From contig JASANG010003987.1 of the NCBI GenBank assembly GCA_030248215.1, positions 1 to 64,000 on the forward strand: a stretch of 64,000 bases of DNA, written 5' to 3'. Positions 33,373 to 58,457 of this stretch are shown here, piece by piece. Position 1 is the stretch's first letter; each line of letters starts with the position of its first letter. The DNA comes from Enoplolaimus lenunculus (lineage: Eukaryota > Nematoda > Enoplea > Enoplida > Thoracostomopsidae). The translations under genes were made by a program, and so were the position numbers. The notes under the pieces were generated by a model, which was not told where the DNA came from, searched no databases, and saw only the letters and a list, made by a program, of their open reading frames with translations.

Positions 33373-33730
33373 CAGGGCGGCACCGAATCCACGCTTTGAC
33401 CGAATCGGAAACTATTGCGAATTTGTCGAATCCGAATGCGAATCTTGCAGGTTACAAATTTGAGCTATATCTATAATCAATGCCAGCCGCATAACTTCTA
33501 AACGTTAATATATATTTCGTGTCCGAACCTCAATTCTGAGATTTGTTACCTGAAGCAAAAATTCTGATCCATATAACAAGTTATTTAAAATTTTTATTGC
33601 TTAAAAATAAAAAAACATAATGCGGACATTACTGCAGCTTTTGGAATCGGTTTTTTTGTAACGAATCCTGATCCGAATTCGAACCGTAAATATTTGCCAA
33701 ATCCGAATCCCATCCTTTGTTGCCACCCTG
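33373..33730 (+). mobile_element. hAT-like element, GGATTCGG words
   Basis: Left end CAGGGCGGCACCGAATCC, right end CTTTGTTGCCACCCTG; flanks CCTACTAG and CCTACAAG (7 of 8). CCGAATCCGAATGCGAATC words at both ends. Confidence 0.8.
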
Positions 33731-34015
33731 CCTACAAGCACACAAGCAATTTCATATTGTCAACAATAACCAAATATTCTAATGGATGACCGTACATTTT
33801 TCAAGTAACCAAGAGAGCAACTGTCTCTGCCAAAGGTTGCTTGTTTACAAGATGACTGTCCGACTACAAACATTGCAACTGCTAGGCAACGTCCATTCTT
33901 AGCAACTTGACTAATCAGCTTAGCGGTATGCATCTACATAAATAGAAACCACACAAATAAACAATAAACAAAAATACAATCTTTCAAACAATAAGACCAA
34001 CTACAACGACATACT

Positions 34016-34284
34016 GGCTCTTAGGTATTTAGTTAAGTCGTCGACTTAAGCAAATACTTAACTTTTTGAACAAAAACAAATAAATGCCAATTTGAGTCAC
34101 TGGCATAACAACGAAGCAATAGTTTTATTTTATATAAAGGAACCACAATAAGGCAACAATTTCATTTTGAACGAAGTTAATATTAACTTAAGTTCGGTTT
34201 TAGAAACGATTAATTGATTCAGTAATTGCTTAGTGTATGCTTAAGTATGAAGTCGTACCTCACTAAAGTTTCAGAAACCCAGCC
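34016..34284 (+). mobile_element. Foldback element with ACTTAAGTA words, third copy
   Basis: TTAAGTCGTCGACTTAAGC near the left, TAAAGTTTCAGAAACCCAGC at the right end, with the same words as 26507-27395. Confidence 0.55.
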
Positions 34285-34964
34285 ATTAATGTGTGTCATA
34301 GATGGTTGAGAATAACCGGCATTTCTTTAGAATAGCGTTGATTATTCCTTGTAAACAACACAGTACGTAGGTTCCCAATTCTTCAAGGGGCAGGCTCGAA
34401 TTAATACTTACTGACCTAAAATTGAACGTTTAAAAATTCACAAAGACTAAACCACACAAAATTTTACAAAACTCAAACGACGAAAATTAGCGTCCACACC
34501 ATCCCACATAGGTGTGCTAGTTTAAAAAATATCAAAAATCATCTTGGAAATATGGTACAACCGGATGATTACAATCACTGGAAACGAAATCGGATAAAAT
34601 TCTATGATCAAAACGTAAAACTAAAAATACCGAAACAACAGTGTTTCTACGATTCCTGCCTAACAGGGAAGCCATGATAGAACCTGGAGGATGGCACTGT
34701 GCTGTGTATACAAACCATAATCCGGCGCACCCTGACCATTTTGCGGTCCAGAATACTTTTGTCTTATACAAATAGCTTTTCTAAAGCCAAGGTTGGGATT
34801 TGGATTCGGCAAAACTGTGATAGATTCGGATTCGGCAAAATTGCGATAGTTTCGGATTCGGTGAAATAATAGTGATTTTGATGCCAATCTGTCCCACCCT
34901 ACCGATTTAATCAATAAATAACCGACAACAACAACAACAACGACAACAAAGCGACTTAACCGGT

Positions 34965-46979
<12,015 letters not shown>

Positions 46980-47104
46980 CACAAGACGATAAACGATTAC
47001 AGTTAAGCAATATATTATAATCGCAACGCGAACACAAAGCAATATTCGTTGCGATTAAAAAGCGTTTTTTGATACGTTAACAGCTGAGGAGCGTACACTT
47101 TAAT

Positions 47105-47150
47105 TATTATTATTATTATTATTGTTGTTATTATTATTATTATTATATTA
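47105..47150 (+). repeat. (ATT)n microsatellite upstream of RSK
   Basis: TTATTATTATTATTATTGTT and further units, about 60 bases outside the longest possible RSK open frame. Confidence 0.85.
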
Positions 47151-48129
47151 TAAACTTTCCTGTCAAAATATTATAATCAAATTACCAACAACTAATCCAA
47201 CACCGCACGTTTACACTTTCGGAATATTTTAATAGGCTCTGGTATAAATTGGCTCCACACAATTAGGCTTAGGATCACTAAACCTAACCGCTATCAACCC
47301 CTATAAGTCTTAAGCTTAAATGTAGGATGAATTTGTACAAAAGCCTTTAAATTAGGGATGTGCTGTTACCAAAAAATATTGCCGATGCCGATTTTTCTTT
47401 TGAAGTTTTGCCGCTGCTGAACCCATGCCGATTTCTACTTTAGTACAACACCATAGTTAATAAACAGACAGGATACTACATTATATGATTATATGAAGAT
47501 TTCAGCCCTAACCATGTTAAACGATTATAATTTTATAAGAACGGTTTATTTCGAGACACGGTGGTTTGAACCGAGACTAGAAGTCGAGAATCCAGCAAAT
47601 ATATGGTTGTACTGTTGATGTAAGTGATGTCTGATAAAAACAATTTCGCTGTTAATCAATGAATTTTAGGTTACGCAATAATTACGAACAGATATTCTGA
47701 GAAAACACCAAAAAAAAACTACAAAAAATCATTAAAAATTTTAGTTTTTTTTTCGTCGGTGATGACCAAAAATTGACTGAGACCAAAACTTTTCTTGGCC
47801 AGTCTCGGTCGTCAGCTCTCGATCTTAGTCTTGGTTTTGTACCGAAACCCCTGCGCGTGGCCCCAAAAACTCAAAACACGCCTCAAACCGCTCATTGATC
47901 CCATCAAATATTTCCAAACCAAATAATAAATCACGACTCCGTAAAAACTACCTTGCATCAAATTAATACAATAAACCAATATTTCCCCTCTTGTTCAAGT
48001 TAATTTAAATTTTCAACGAACCCTCACCCCACCCCCAAACATACAGGTACAAATGACAATGGGTTGCCCCTCCGCTCTAAACCCGTTCGTGTAAACAACA
48101 AAAAACCGCAACTCATCATTCAACTATGC

Positions 48130-48836
48130 GGCATCAATACAATCAAGAGTGGATGATCACTCTTTATAACAATAGTGTGCAACTGGGTACATTCTGTGTA
48201 TTAAACAATGTACCGGGAACGCGTTGCGTTTTTGGCCTACCCCCCCTTCTTTAGGGGGGTTTGTATGCAGTTTTATATCGTAATAAAGGAGGAAATTGTA
48301 ACCCCCCTTGTTCAAGGGGGGTAGGTGTACTGAAGCATACTGTTAATCTCTTGCTTAACCCCCCTTGATTGAGGGGGGGGGGTCGAACAATAATGCAACA
48401 CGTGCTGGTACATTCTTTAACAAACAGAATGTACCCAGTTGCACACTCTTGTTATAAAGAGTGATCATCCACTCTTGGTTGTATTGATGCCTCTTTAATA
48501 CACAGAATGAACCCAGTTGCACACTCTTGTTATAAACAGTGATCATCCACTCTTGATACAATCAAAGCATCTTTAAACTTCCGTCTTTTGTCTCGCCACC
48601 ACTCACCAGTGTTGATTGTTCATCAATTATCCGCTACTCACTGAATTCAATATCCCAGTGCTCAGCTCAAGCAACAACACAGCATACAACTGCTCATTTG
48701 AACAGACAACCTCAGGTTTGACAAGAGTTCACCCTCGAGCGAAGACGGGGCTTTTAAAATTCAAAACAACAACTTGAAAACAACGAACGAACAAACTTCG
48801 CTATTTTCAATTATTCATAAGAAAGTGACTGACTGA
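48130..48836 (-). repeat. Inverted partner of 41120-41690, with an extra end duplicated
   Basis: Contains the reverse of the 41120-41690 sequence. In addition the terminal block GTACCCAGTTGCACACTCTT...ATCCACTCTTG occurs twice (about 48429-48476 and 48508-48557), and a second arm begins at 48142. Confidence 0.88.
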
Positions 48837-49007
48837 CTATACATTGTGTATTACTCTTTTGTGCTTTTTCGCAGTGTATTTCATTCTTAAACGATAGCTA
48901 CAATCGAGCTATTTATACATATATAAGCATCGTATACCAAGTGGTTCTGATACGACTCTACTTCCGCAAAACAGTACAACATGATTATACATGTGCGTAT
49001 CAGGATG

Positions 49008-49370
49008 CAGCCGGAATTACGGTTCCGTTTCCGGCATTTTTTGACCTTCCGGTTCCGGTAGATTTTTGCCGGAATTCAAAATTTCCGGTATTAAATGTTG
49101 GTCGGTGAAAATTAAGATATTTCGCCAAAAACTGACGATAAAAATTAAATACATTCATGAGAATAGTGTGTAAGCCTTGACAATCGCCGAAAATAGACCA
49201 TCAAAGGTAGATTTCGCTTTCGTGGATGATGAAAATCTAAAATATAGCAAATAAAGTAGAGTGCATACCAATCTCCACCTAGCAGTTATTTCACCAATAA
49301 TATTGCAAAAAAGAAAAATAAAATCAACTTTTCGGCGACATGAATATTTCCGTTCGCAAAATCTACCTAA
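49008..49370 (+). mobile_element. hAT-like word element, longer family, copy 1
   Basis: CAGGATGCAGCCGGAATTAC at the left. Body GGTCGGTGAAAATTAAGATA and TTTCACCAATAATATTGCAA shared with 55714-56113 and 58549-58953. Confidence 0.65.
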
Positions 49371-50254
49371 ATTTAACAAATCCACACCATTAGTGACGGT
49401 ACCAATCGACCATGTCATATTTATGACCCCCCCCCCCGACCAATCGAAATTAACCGACACAGGCACAACAAACCCCGGAAACATAATTTCAACCAATCTG
49501 GGACCGGAAACTAAAAAGAAAATACCGCAGCCGGATGTAAAAGCTAAAAATTTCAACAGCAGTTTTGACAGCATTTCTGCCCAACTTCAAAACCACACCG
49601 CGCAGTGACGTCACAGACCGACTGCGGCCAATTTTACTACGCTTCTACTAAACTCGAATTACTACTCAGATAAAATGCAACTCAAAACATACAAAAAAAT
49701 TCTCATGCCAACTGTTGAACGGTAAAACTAGACAAGTATATACTTATATAACCACAGTATACAACTCAATAAAGCTGAAATTGAACAAAAAACAGCGTAG
49801 GCGGAAATCATTTCGCTCGCTCATCAGCATCGCTGATAACCTTTGATTCTTAAGCGTTTGATTCGAAACTGTACATTTCTTCAACTCACACAACTGCTAT
49901 TACGCAATCTATCAACCATATATATACTGTTTTCTGCGTCAAACTTTGCCTTTGTCACAAACTGATCTGACATTGTTTGTGACATAGAGTCAATTGTATA
50001 TTGTGAACGGCGCATAGATAACTAATACACAATTTGAATGCAACATATCACAACAAATTGGATTACAATTAAAATTTAAACATTCCGCTTCCGATTGATT
50101 GTGCAACCGGAACCGAAACTGGTTTCCGTTTTAAGGCCGATACTCAAATGAGTGTCATAATGTCATAATTAGGCTATTGTTGATAATTTTTTCGCCTTCA
50201 ATACGACCTTAAACCTTAAATATTAATACATCTTCATTATGCATACATTCTATT

Positions 50255-50595
50255 CAGGGTGCAACCGGAATTACAATTTACCGGAACGGATGAACCGGAA
50301 ACGAACCGGAAAGTGAAAAATGCATTTCGCCAAAAATTTCATTTTAGTTCTTATTTCTTCTCATAATTTGTGAAATAACCTTAGTCGAACATAGGTATTA
50401 ATTTTATTTTGTATTTTAGATTTTTCAGTCGACTGAAGTGAAATCCACCATCATTGGCTTATATTTGGAGTACACCTGCCTTTCAAAGAGGTGCTTAAAG
50501 ATTAGCAAACCAAAAAAGTGCCGGAAACCGGCGGGTTCCGGAACCGGAAGGTGAAAAAATGCCGGAACCGGAACCGGAATTCCGGTTGCACCCTG
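50255..50595 (+). mobile_element. hAT-like element, CCGGAAC words, exact 8-bp duplication
   Basis: ATTCTATT on both sides. CAGGGTGCAACCGGAATT and its perfect inverse at the ends, the same ends as the 90-bp element at 36201 but with about 250 bases of extra middle. Confidence 0.9.
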
Positions 50596-50786
50596 ATTCT
50601 ATTACTTACCAACACTCGACGACTGTGACTCGTCGTGTATAAAAATTGGCTTAGGCCATTATTCTATGTTTTAGTGTAGACCGTTGCGGTTACCAAAAAA
50701 TGCCGGAACCGGATATTTGTTTGGACCATGTTACTTTTAAGCGCATCCTGTGTTTTCTTAGTAACCAAATAAAGGAGGCTTAGGAT

Positions 50787-51220
50787 CAGGGATGGGAGTC
50801 TCAGTCTCGGTATTTGGCAGATCTTGGTGTCGGTTTTTCGAGTCTTGGTATCTTCAAAAAAAGACTCGGCAAAAACCGTTCTAGATCAACCGAAGCAATG
50901 TTCATTTGAATTTTACCCTCCCTTACTGCCTTAATTTGAACCGTTAAACATAAGTAGGATTCGACAAACGTATGGCTGTATTGTTAAAATGACGCCTGAT
51001 AGATAAATAAAATTTCGCTGTGAATCAATGAATTTTCATAATCTCACAATAATTATGAGCACATATTCTGACAAAAAAACAAAAAACAATGAAAAACATA
51101 TAAAAAAACTACGAAAAAAGTATTAGAAATAATTTATTTGGAAAAGTTTAGTTTTTTTGTCGGTGAGGACCAAAAATAGAGACGGCGACCGAGGTTTTTG
51201 AGAGAGACCACCCATCCCTG
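50787..51220 (+). mobile_element. hAT-like element, GTCTCGG words
   Basis: CAGGGATGGGAGTCTCAGTC at the left, GAGAGACCACCCATCCCTG at the right. GAGTCTTGG/AAGACTCGG words inside both ends. Flanks CTTAGGAT/AGTAGAAT match 5 of 8. A relative lies at 47366-47835. Confidence 0.65.
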
Positions 51221-51419
51221 AGTAGAATTGAGGCCATTATTTTCGCTTAGGCGTGCGTGCGCCTAGTTTAAGACTTATTTTTACGCTAAAATTTAATCGT
51301 AGACTTAGGAATTGTGGAATACGCTGAAATACTGTTACAGCGTTAAAATGTCACTGGTCATCAATCAGGAACATGCAGACATTTACAACAAAAGTATATT
51401 AGGAAAAATATGTCTAGGC

Positions 51420-52190
51420 TACGTCACAGGGCTGTGAGTTTCAGTATCAGTCTTAAGTGTCGAAAATTCCTGACACTCGCGTAGCCTCAGTATCAGTCTC
51501 AGGTTTTGAAAAGTCTCAGGTTTAGAAATTGACACTCCGGTAACGATGCCATCCGAGAGTGCCAGTTATGGCACATTGTTCATTAACTGTTTATTATTTT
51601 TATAGAAAATTTTTTTGTGCTATTTCATAACATTGATATATGGTCTTGACCGAAGTAAATTTAGTAGTTGCTTTATTTTAGAGCATGCTAGATTTTTAAT
51701 TATCAACAAGTAATAATGGATCATAGCATACAATTTTTTTGGTGTAGTAGAGAAATGTCGAGTAAGCAACAGCTGGGAATTGTGATGAATTAATATAGTA
51801 TATTCGCTGGTAAATGTATATTTATGAAATTTCAAATATTATAATGTTTTACTAAAAAGTTAGTGAAAAGTCGTCCTGCGATATTAAGCTTATTGCTATC
51901 AGAACGTAATAAGATTTCTGCGACAGTGCAATTTTTATTTTGTGATGATTGTTATGTGTGTGTATATATGTGCCAAATAAATGAATATAGCGTATTTACG
52001 TTGTTTCCTTTTTCACTCTTGCATTGTTAATGTTTTTGAGTGGAATATGACCTTCTGGATTCGTGATTTTGAATTTTTCTAAAATAGTTCGGTATTGATG
52101 CAAAAAAACTTCTGAGACTCTCAAAAACAGTCTCAAGTCTCAGTCTCAAAGAACTTGAGACAGTCAATCAGTTCCATTGCAGTTGACATA
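51420..52190 (+). mobile_element. Word-element remnant, TCAGTCTCAG words
   Basis: GTTTCAGTATCAGTCTTAAG on the left and CAGTCTCAAGTCTCAGTCTC on the right bracket about 600 bases of AT-rich DNA. Ends are worn. Confidence 0.45.
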
Positions 52191-53109
52191 AATACAAATG
52201 ATGGTTTGACTTTTTTTGAAGTTTTTTTAAAAAATATCCGGCAAGTTAAAATACCGGAGCCGGATGCCCCGATTTTATGCCGGATCCACATATCCGGTCG
52301 CACCACTGACCCGTATAATTAACATAGGTCCGACAACAACGTGGTAAAGCGGAAAACAAAGCACAACTATTTCATTCATAAATTATATATTCAATAAAAA
52401 ATACAAAAATCACAACTAACACGTCAAAACAACGTTCAAAACAGTGAAAAAAGACGCCTACGCGAAATCGAACTATATTTCAATACCTAAACTCTTGACA
52501 TTAATATTCAAACAACGGTTTGTTGTTAATAAGTTGGATGGTTTCACGCTAATTTTGTGCCAAATTTCGGCAATTCTTTCATGAAAATTGTGACAAAAGT
52601 CAATCGAACCGCGCTAAACAGATAAATTTAGGAAAATTATGCAAAATTTTACTATCGAAATTGGCGGAACCTCCGGCAAAAATTTTACCGGAGCCGGAGC
52701 CCGAGGCCGATTTTCTGCTGGAGTCGGAGCCGGCCGGAGGCAGACCTCCGGTTGTACCCTGGTCTGCACTTAATCTTCAAACAATTCGTCGCTCGACAAC
52801 TTGTCGCCCAACAGTGTCCTAAAGTCTATTAAGTCATTGCATAATCCTAAGCGTACTCCTAAGCCTAAAAAACCTAAGCATAACGATGTGCGACGAATTG
52901 TTTAGTCGACGATACAATTTCAGATTACAAGTTATCGCGTGACGAGGTGTCGTGTCGTGATACCAGTCTACGGATGCCTGGCAGATACTTTAGACAACTC
53001 AAACCTCTTAATATCACAATCACAGGTTATTTTAGGCAAACGGTAAATTATGCAAACAGTGACGCCAATCTTAGCTCAGTGCACCAAATTCAGACCCCAA
53101 ACCAAACAG

Positions 53110-53452
53110 CAGGGTGCAAAGCGGAACTGGATTATACCGGAAACGGAACAGCAAATTTATACCGGAATCGGAACTACAAAATTTGTGACTATATGGATAA
53201 TTTGCATTAACAAGTATAATACTGATTTATGGTGTCTGTTGGCTGGCAACAATTCTCAAAAACGTCGCATGAACAAATTGGCGATATTTTTTTGACTCTG
53301 TAAAGCTAAACTACAATCAGTTATTGCTACGTTAACTTATCTAAAACAATTTAATAGATAAATGGTGCAGAATATTTATTCAACATACCACAGCAAGTAG
53401 GCCTAAAATTAAAATGAATTCTAATCGGAATCGAATTCCCTATTGCACCCTG
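53110..53452 (+). mobile_element. hAT-like element, worn CCGGAA words
   Basis: CAGGGTGCAAAGCGGAACTG at the left, CCCTATTGCACCCTG at the right; flanks CCAAACAG/CGAAGCAG (6 of 8). Confidence 0.7.
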
Positions 53453-53550
53453 CGAAGCAGTAATATAGGTACCGCATCAGTCCAGTTTGTAGCACAGTTC
53501 ATATTTTACCCAGTTTACCAGAAAATACTTCAAAGACATTTTAAAAAACT

Positions 53551-53891
53551 GGCCAATGTAAAGAACAGGGGCGGAACAGTATTATAACCATATTCCTAAG
53601 CCTAAGCCTAAGCGTAAGAATGAGCATATTGCTAAGCCTAAGCCGAAGCGTAAGAATGAGCATATCCCTAAGCCTAAGTCTAAGTCTAAGCGTAAGAATG
53701 AGCATATTCCTAAGCCTAAGCCTAAGCGTAATAATGAGCATATTCCTAAATTCCTAAGCCTAAGCCTAAGCGTAAGAATGAGCATATTCCTAAGCCTAAG
53801 CCTAAGCGTAAAAAATCTCAATCTAAAGGTTAAGCTTACTCTATTGCAATCCCACACAAAAAACGTACCGTCCCTGATCATTACACGGGCC
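53551..53891 (+). mobile_element. Longest GGCC-end element, expanded hexamer blocks
   Basis: Starts GGCCAATGTAAAGAACAGGG and ends ATTACACGGGCC. Inside are five or so repeats of a roughly 35-bp block (CATATTCCTAAGCCTAAGCC plus TAAGAATGAG). The minus strand is open in a repeat-derived frame that I do not treat as a gene. Confidence 0.8.
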
Positions 53892-54248
53892 AAAACAACT
53901 CCAACAATCAAACTTTCCACGCAAGCCTGCTCTACAGTACCGTCATCCAGCCTTTAAATCTATAAAACTCCGCCCAAAACACCCAACCTAGCAATACAAC
54001 TATGCATTAGAAACGGCGACAAAAACTAAATTTACACTCTTATATAATTTCACCGCCGGCAGGCACTGCCTACGCATTTTACAGGCATACAACACAAATC
54101 AAACAACAGATCTCAATGAAATGAACATACGTATTTGTTAGTTTAAATTCAAACGCCCGATTCACAATAGTTCTACATACAACACTGGCTTTCAATACAC
54201 ACAAAGCAAACTGGAATACAGTACAGCGGCCGCCCTTTGCCAACACAA

Positions 54249-54296
54249 TATATATATATACATATATACTGTATATATGTATATATACATATATTT
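54249..54296 (+). repeat. AT-rich palindrome (cruciform-prone)
   Basis: TATATACATATATAC faces GTATATATGTATATA; dyad near ACTGT. Confidence 0.85.
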
Positions 54297-54557
54297 TCGG
54301 AAAAGTAACCAGGTGTTCGAAACGAGGAATACGTTGTCGCCTATAGAACTTTCGAACCGGGCTTCCAACCCAAAACGTTCCTGAGCCCCTTCGATAAAAT
54401 CACCAATCAGGTTTGATCGGTAAACCTCGCCTTCGTTTTATGCCCTTAGTGCCCGTATCTAGAAACTTCATTCTAGAAGATAACAGCTTAGCTTCTTGTA
54501 GCTTTCTGTTAACGAACACACCGATCGAACAAAATGTTCTGAATCACATAATCCAGC

Positions 54558-54742
54558 GGGGTTATTAATCCAGCCAGGTTAGCAATCCAGCCAGGTTATT
54601 AATCCAGCCAGGTTATTAATCCAGCCAGGTTATTAATCCAGCCAGGTTATTAATCCAGCCAGGTTATTAACCCAGCCACCTTAGTAATCCAGTCAGGTTA
54701 TTAATCCAGCCAGGTTATTAATCCAACCAGGTTATCCTAACA
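54558..54742 (+). repeat. 17-bp tandem array
   Basis: GGTTATTAATCCAGCCA repeated about eleven times with few changes. Confidence 0.92.
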
Positions 54743-55713
54743 GCGTTATACACGTAATACCACCGTACTCTCTTACTGTGATCTCTTCAAATGTAACAAC
54801 AATTGATGTTTGCAATTCGCTTGGTGAAATTGTATTATCCGCCTACGGTCTCGGTTTTTAACACTCGCCTAACCGAAGAAGTTGATTTAACTAAATTCTT
54901 CAAATTCGACCGAAACTTAGGATAGATATTCGTGGATTTCGTTGCCTTTCTAGCCTCTAATATTACTTAATCACTAATGCAAGTTTATTTTTCTGTATTA
55001 TTTTGTAATTTCTACATGTATTCCAATATTTACTGCTCAATAAACAAATACAAAATACAAATTGAACCGAGATGTATCCCCTTTATTACACTAGAACACA
55101 CTTTGCGCAAATTATCCTTCAAATATTCACATTCTTATGTATAAAATATAAGATTAGGTTTCTAGGTAAACCTGGTAAACTACTTTAATATTTAACGTAT
55201 TACACAAACCAGGCGAATCTAGTCTCAACTCTAGGCAAATTGCTAATCAAAACACAGAGTAGGATTATTGTTTAGTTTCAAATTATTCATTCATTATATC
55301 TATATTAATATGTTGTTAAATTTTTTTAAAATTTCATTACAGACTTAAACGTTAAGCCGAAATGCGTCTTATTCAGAGGCGTCGATAGAATTTCATTTCA
55401 CAAATACCTGTATTATATATTTGAATTTTAGACTAGCAATTAGCTCAAGTAAAATTTTAGGAACGAGAATCCAGCATGTGAGTTGAGTAGGTATACAACT
55501 ATACACAAGGAACGGGATTATAACATCCGTCGAGATTTCACAATACAAAAATGCAATTATGCAGTTTTTCGAATAATTTCTTCGATTTTTAACTCCAAAA
55601 TAAGGTTATTTCTTCCGATGTGAAGTTCTCGGCTAGGTTAGTTTCCCTTGGGACAGAAAAAACAACTTTTTATGAAAAACGTACACAATTTAGGTATACG
55701 CCACTCAATCAAG

Positions 55714-56213
55714 GATGCAACCGAAATTCCGGTTACGGCAATTTTTGACCTTCTGGTTCCGGTAAATTTTTAACGGAATTGAAAATTCCGGTGTCAAAAT
55801 TTTGGTCGGTGGAAATTAAGATATTTTACTAAAAAATGACAATAAAAATTAAGCCGATTTCATTTGTATAGTGTATAAACGTTGACAGTCACCAAAGATA
55901 TACCATCGAAGGTAGATTGCGCTTCCGCGGATTATGAAAATCTAAAATACAGCAGATAAAGTGAATACCTATCTCCAACTCAGGGTTATTTCACCAATAA
56001 TATTGCAAAAAAGAAAATTAAAATAAATTTTTCAGTGGCATGTATTTTTCATTTTCCATTTCCGGTAATTTTTTCATATCCCGGTTCCGGTATATTGTAA
56101 TTGCCGTCGCACCTTGGCGTATACGCGGTAGGATAAAGGATATATATCTCTCCATGAAATTTGTCACAAGACACGAAAAAGCCACTTAGGATACACAGGA
56201 TGTGATAACCGAA
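55714..56213 (+). mobile_element. hAT-like word element, copy 2, with shared flank
   Basis: CAAGGATGCAACCGAAATTC at the left, AATTGCCGTCGCACCTTGG at the right. The flank to 56213 (GGATAAAGGATATATATC, CACTTAGGATACACAGGA) is also duplicated, in reverse, before 58549. Confidence 0.75.
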
Positions 56214-56470
56214 GCATCCATAGCCTGACTACTGTAATTAAAAACGAGCCACATGTTTTTCTCGTGATCCCATCATAGGTCACCAATCATGACCGAATGA
56301 CCACCACTCCAATCCATCAATGACTGGAGAAAATTTTTCCAAAATGAAAAACATCCAAACCATGTCTGTAAACGTATCCATGACCATGAGTGAAAAAACT
56401 ATACTATATCCACTAGTCGTAGTGGGACTACATGTATTGAGCGAAGCTCGAACACACTTAAGCAGTTAAG

Positions 56471-56860
56471 CTAATATGCAAATTAGTTATTAGCTAACTA
56501 TTCAGTTATCGGTTTTGGATGTTTGTAAACTATTTATTCAAATTCCTCGCACCGAAAAACCCTTTAGGGCTGAAATTATATTGCTTTTAACCTTAATAAT
56601 TAGTGAAATATTGTAAAAAGTCGTAATTTAGGCTTATAAACTATGCTAATATGCAAATAATCTATTAGCTAACTGCTCAATTATCGGCTTTGGAGGTTTG
56701 TAAACAGTCTACGCAGATTCCTTGCACCCAAAAACCCTTTATTGCTAAAATTAGATTGCTTCTAACTGTAATAATTAGTGAAATAATGTAGAAAGTCCTA
56801 ACTTAGGCTTAATTAATTATGCAAACTAGCCTGTAGCTAATAAACGGCTTAACATTTTAA
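56471..56860 (+). repeat. About 173-bp tandem repeat, just over two units
   Basis: GCTAATATGCAAATTAGTTA at 56471 and GCTAATATGCAAATAATCTA at 56645 start the units; a partial third starts near 56815. Followed by a GGACGG run and a hairpin at about 57025-57060 (GAAACTCCGAGC/GCTCGGAGTTTC). Confidence 0.8.
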
Positions 56861-57539
56861 AGCCCCAATGCGAGGTTAACACCCCAGCATAAATGGCTTT
56901 CAAACAAAAAAGTTTATCAAAATCGGTTGCCACACGTTCTTGAGATTCTTTTCGGACGGACAGACTTGCAGACGGACGGACGGACATTCACCTTTCGACC
57001 CCAGAGTACAAAACATAAAACGCTTCGCGAAACTCCGAGCTTTGCTCGGAGTTTCGCTTCGCTCAATAACTTAGAAAAACAACTAAAACTCGAAAACGCC
57101 CAAATACACTACACTCATCATCGACAACAACACTGTCATTTACGCCAACAACCAGTCGGGGGCAGCCAAGCCAATCACAAACCAATACTCCACTGTTGAT
57201 GGTCGTGAAACGAGACTACTCGACATTTACGTCACCAGCATTCTCTCCATTCACAAGTTCATACTTTATGTGTACTCAACAACAAATAAACACATACACA
57301 CATAGAACGCGAAACATACTATACGCACATTACATATGTATAATATATATAAAGATCCATTCCATTCATATTTTTAAAACGTGCGTAGGCTTTTAATTGT
57401 AGGCAGGCACACACAACGACGAAAAAGATGTAAACAAAGCACAAAAACACGACTTGCGCACCAAAATAGGTCGACTTGTCCAAACAGACAGGGGTTGAGT
57501 TGACGCTCCCGCTAAAGAAACTCCCGGGTGGCGCCCGCC

Positions 57540-57650
57540 TCACCGGAAAAATTTTGAACCTTGCTTGTAACTTATTAAAAACCCTTGAATGCTCCTGAAA
57601 AAATTTTTAGCCCCCTCCCCCCAGCAAGGTGAGCTGGCTACGGGCTTAGT
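57540..57650 (+). repeat. Interspersed GTGAGCTGGCTACGGG repeat
   Basis: AACCTTGCTTGTAACTTATT, CCTGAAAAAATTTTTAGCCC and GGTGAGCTGGCTACGGGC. Other copies at about 59480-59605, 62062-62175 and, reversed, 19381-19535 and 63140-63305. Confidence 0.75.
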
Positions 57651-58457
57651 GGGGCACGTTCAAACTCGCGATCGCGAAGCCAGACGCATTTTAAAACTTC
57701 GGCGATTTGGTTTCAACCGGTTAAGGTAGGGAGGGACCCTTTTAGGGATGGCCCCACCCTCACAAATGGAGGGTATGGCGAATGGCTGCTCCTGCCGCTG
57801 ACTTTATTGACGTTCGCAGTAGCAGAGACAACTACAGTGAATGAAGAAATTGACATTGCCACGAACGTATATACCACCATGTCATGTATATGTTGTGATA
57901 GCCTAAATATGAAGCCTGTAATTAAGACTCCCAGCGAACAAAAAGAACATTGCCTTTGCCTCGTCTAACATATTGGGTTGTCTGGTTAATGGGTGTCTAA
58001 CGGGATAAACACAGAAAATGAAACATTGTATTCAGGATCGTAGCTTCGAACTCATTTCAGGACACGTTGACCTCGTCTAAAGAACATTTTTATACCTCTG
58101 CACCAAGGATCCACAGGATATGAATTTTCTCAGATACCGGAACCGGCAGTAATTTTGTTACCGGAACTCGACGTTATCTGGATGATTTAAGATTTATATT
58201 TGTGCAGTTGTTTTATTGCAAAATTAATTGTTGACTTGGATTTTATATTTCACATTTTAGTGTCACTTCTCGAGTTGCCCAGGAACGCGGTTACAGTAAA
58301 ATATTTAGTATTTTGCGGTGTAAAAAAAGCTGTTGTATGATATCCGGGATCATAACCGAAAATATCCTGTATTCAGTAGGTTCATACCGCAGTCGGAATC
58401 TGACCCGGGATATCGATTTTGTGCCGGATATTACACCGTATTGCAGGATATTCTACT

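Larger units (their letters stand above)
29514..34964. other. Spacer between RER1 and RSK: repeats, no recognised gene
   Basis: Holds the probable RER1 upstream region, an (ACT)n run, a mosaic GGCC-end element, foldback and word elements, and a run of GAGTCTCGG-type words near 33066-33120. Short open stretches (for example 30980-31060 minus, bounded by acceptor- and donor-like sites) show no family I know. Confidence 0.55.

Noticed and set aside
53541-53920. Leu/Arg-repeat frames on the minus strand
   Set aside because: A translation of CCTAAG hexamers inside a GGCC-end element.
57022-57062. Helitron 3' terminus (hairpin GAAACTCCGAGC/GCTCGGAGTTTC)
   Set aside because: No CTRR end or TC start could be tied to it; left as a hairpin.
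56927-57199. Plus-strand frame starting MPHVLEILFGRTDLQTDGR
   Set aside because: Lies in a GGACGG-rich repeat with a hairpin; no protein family resemblance.
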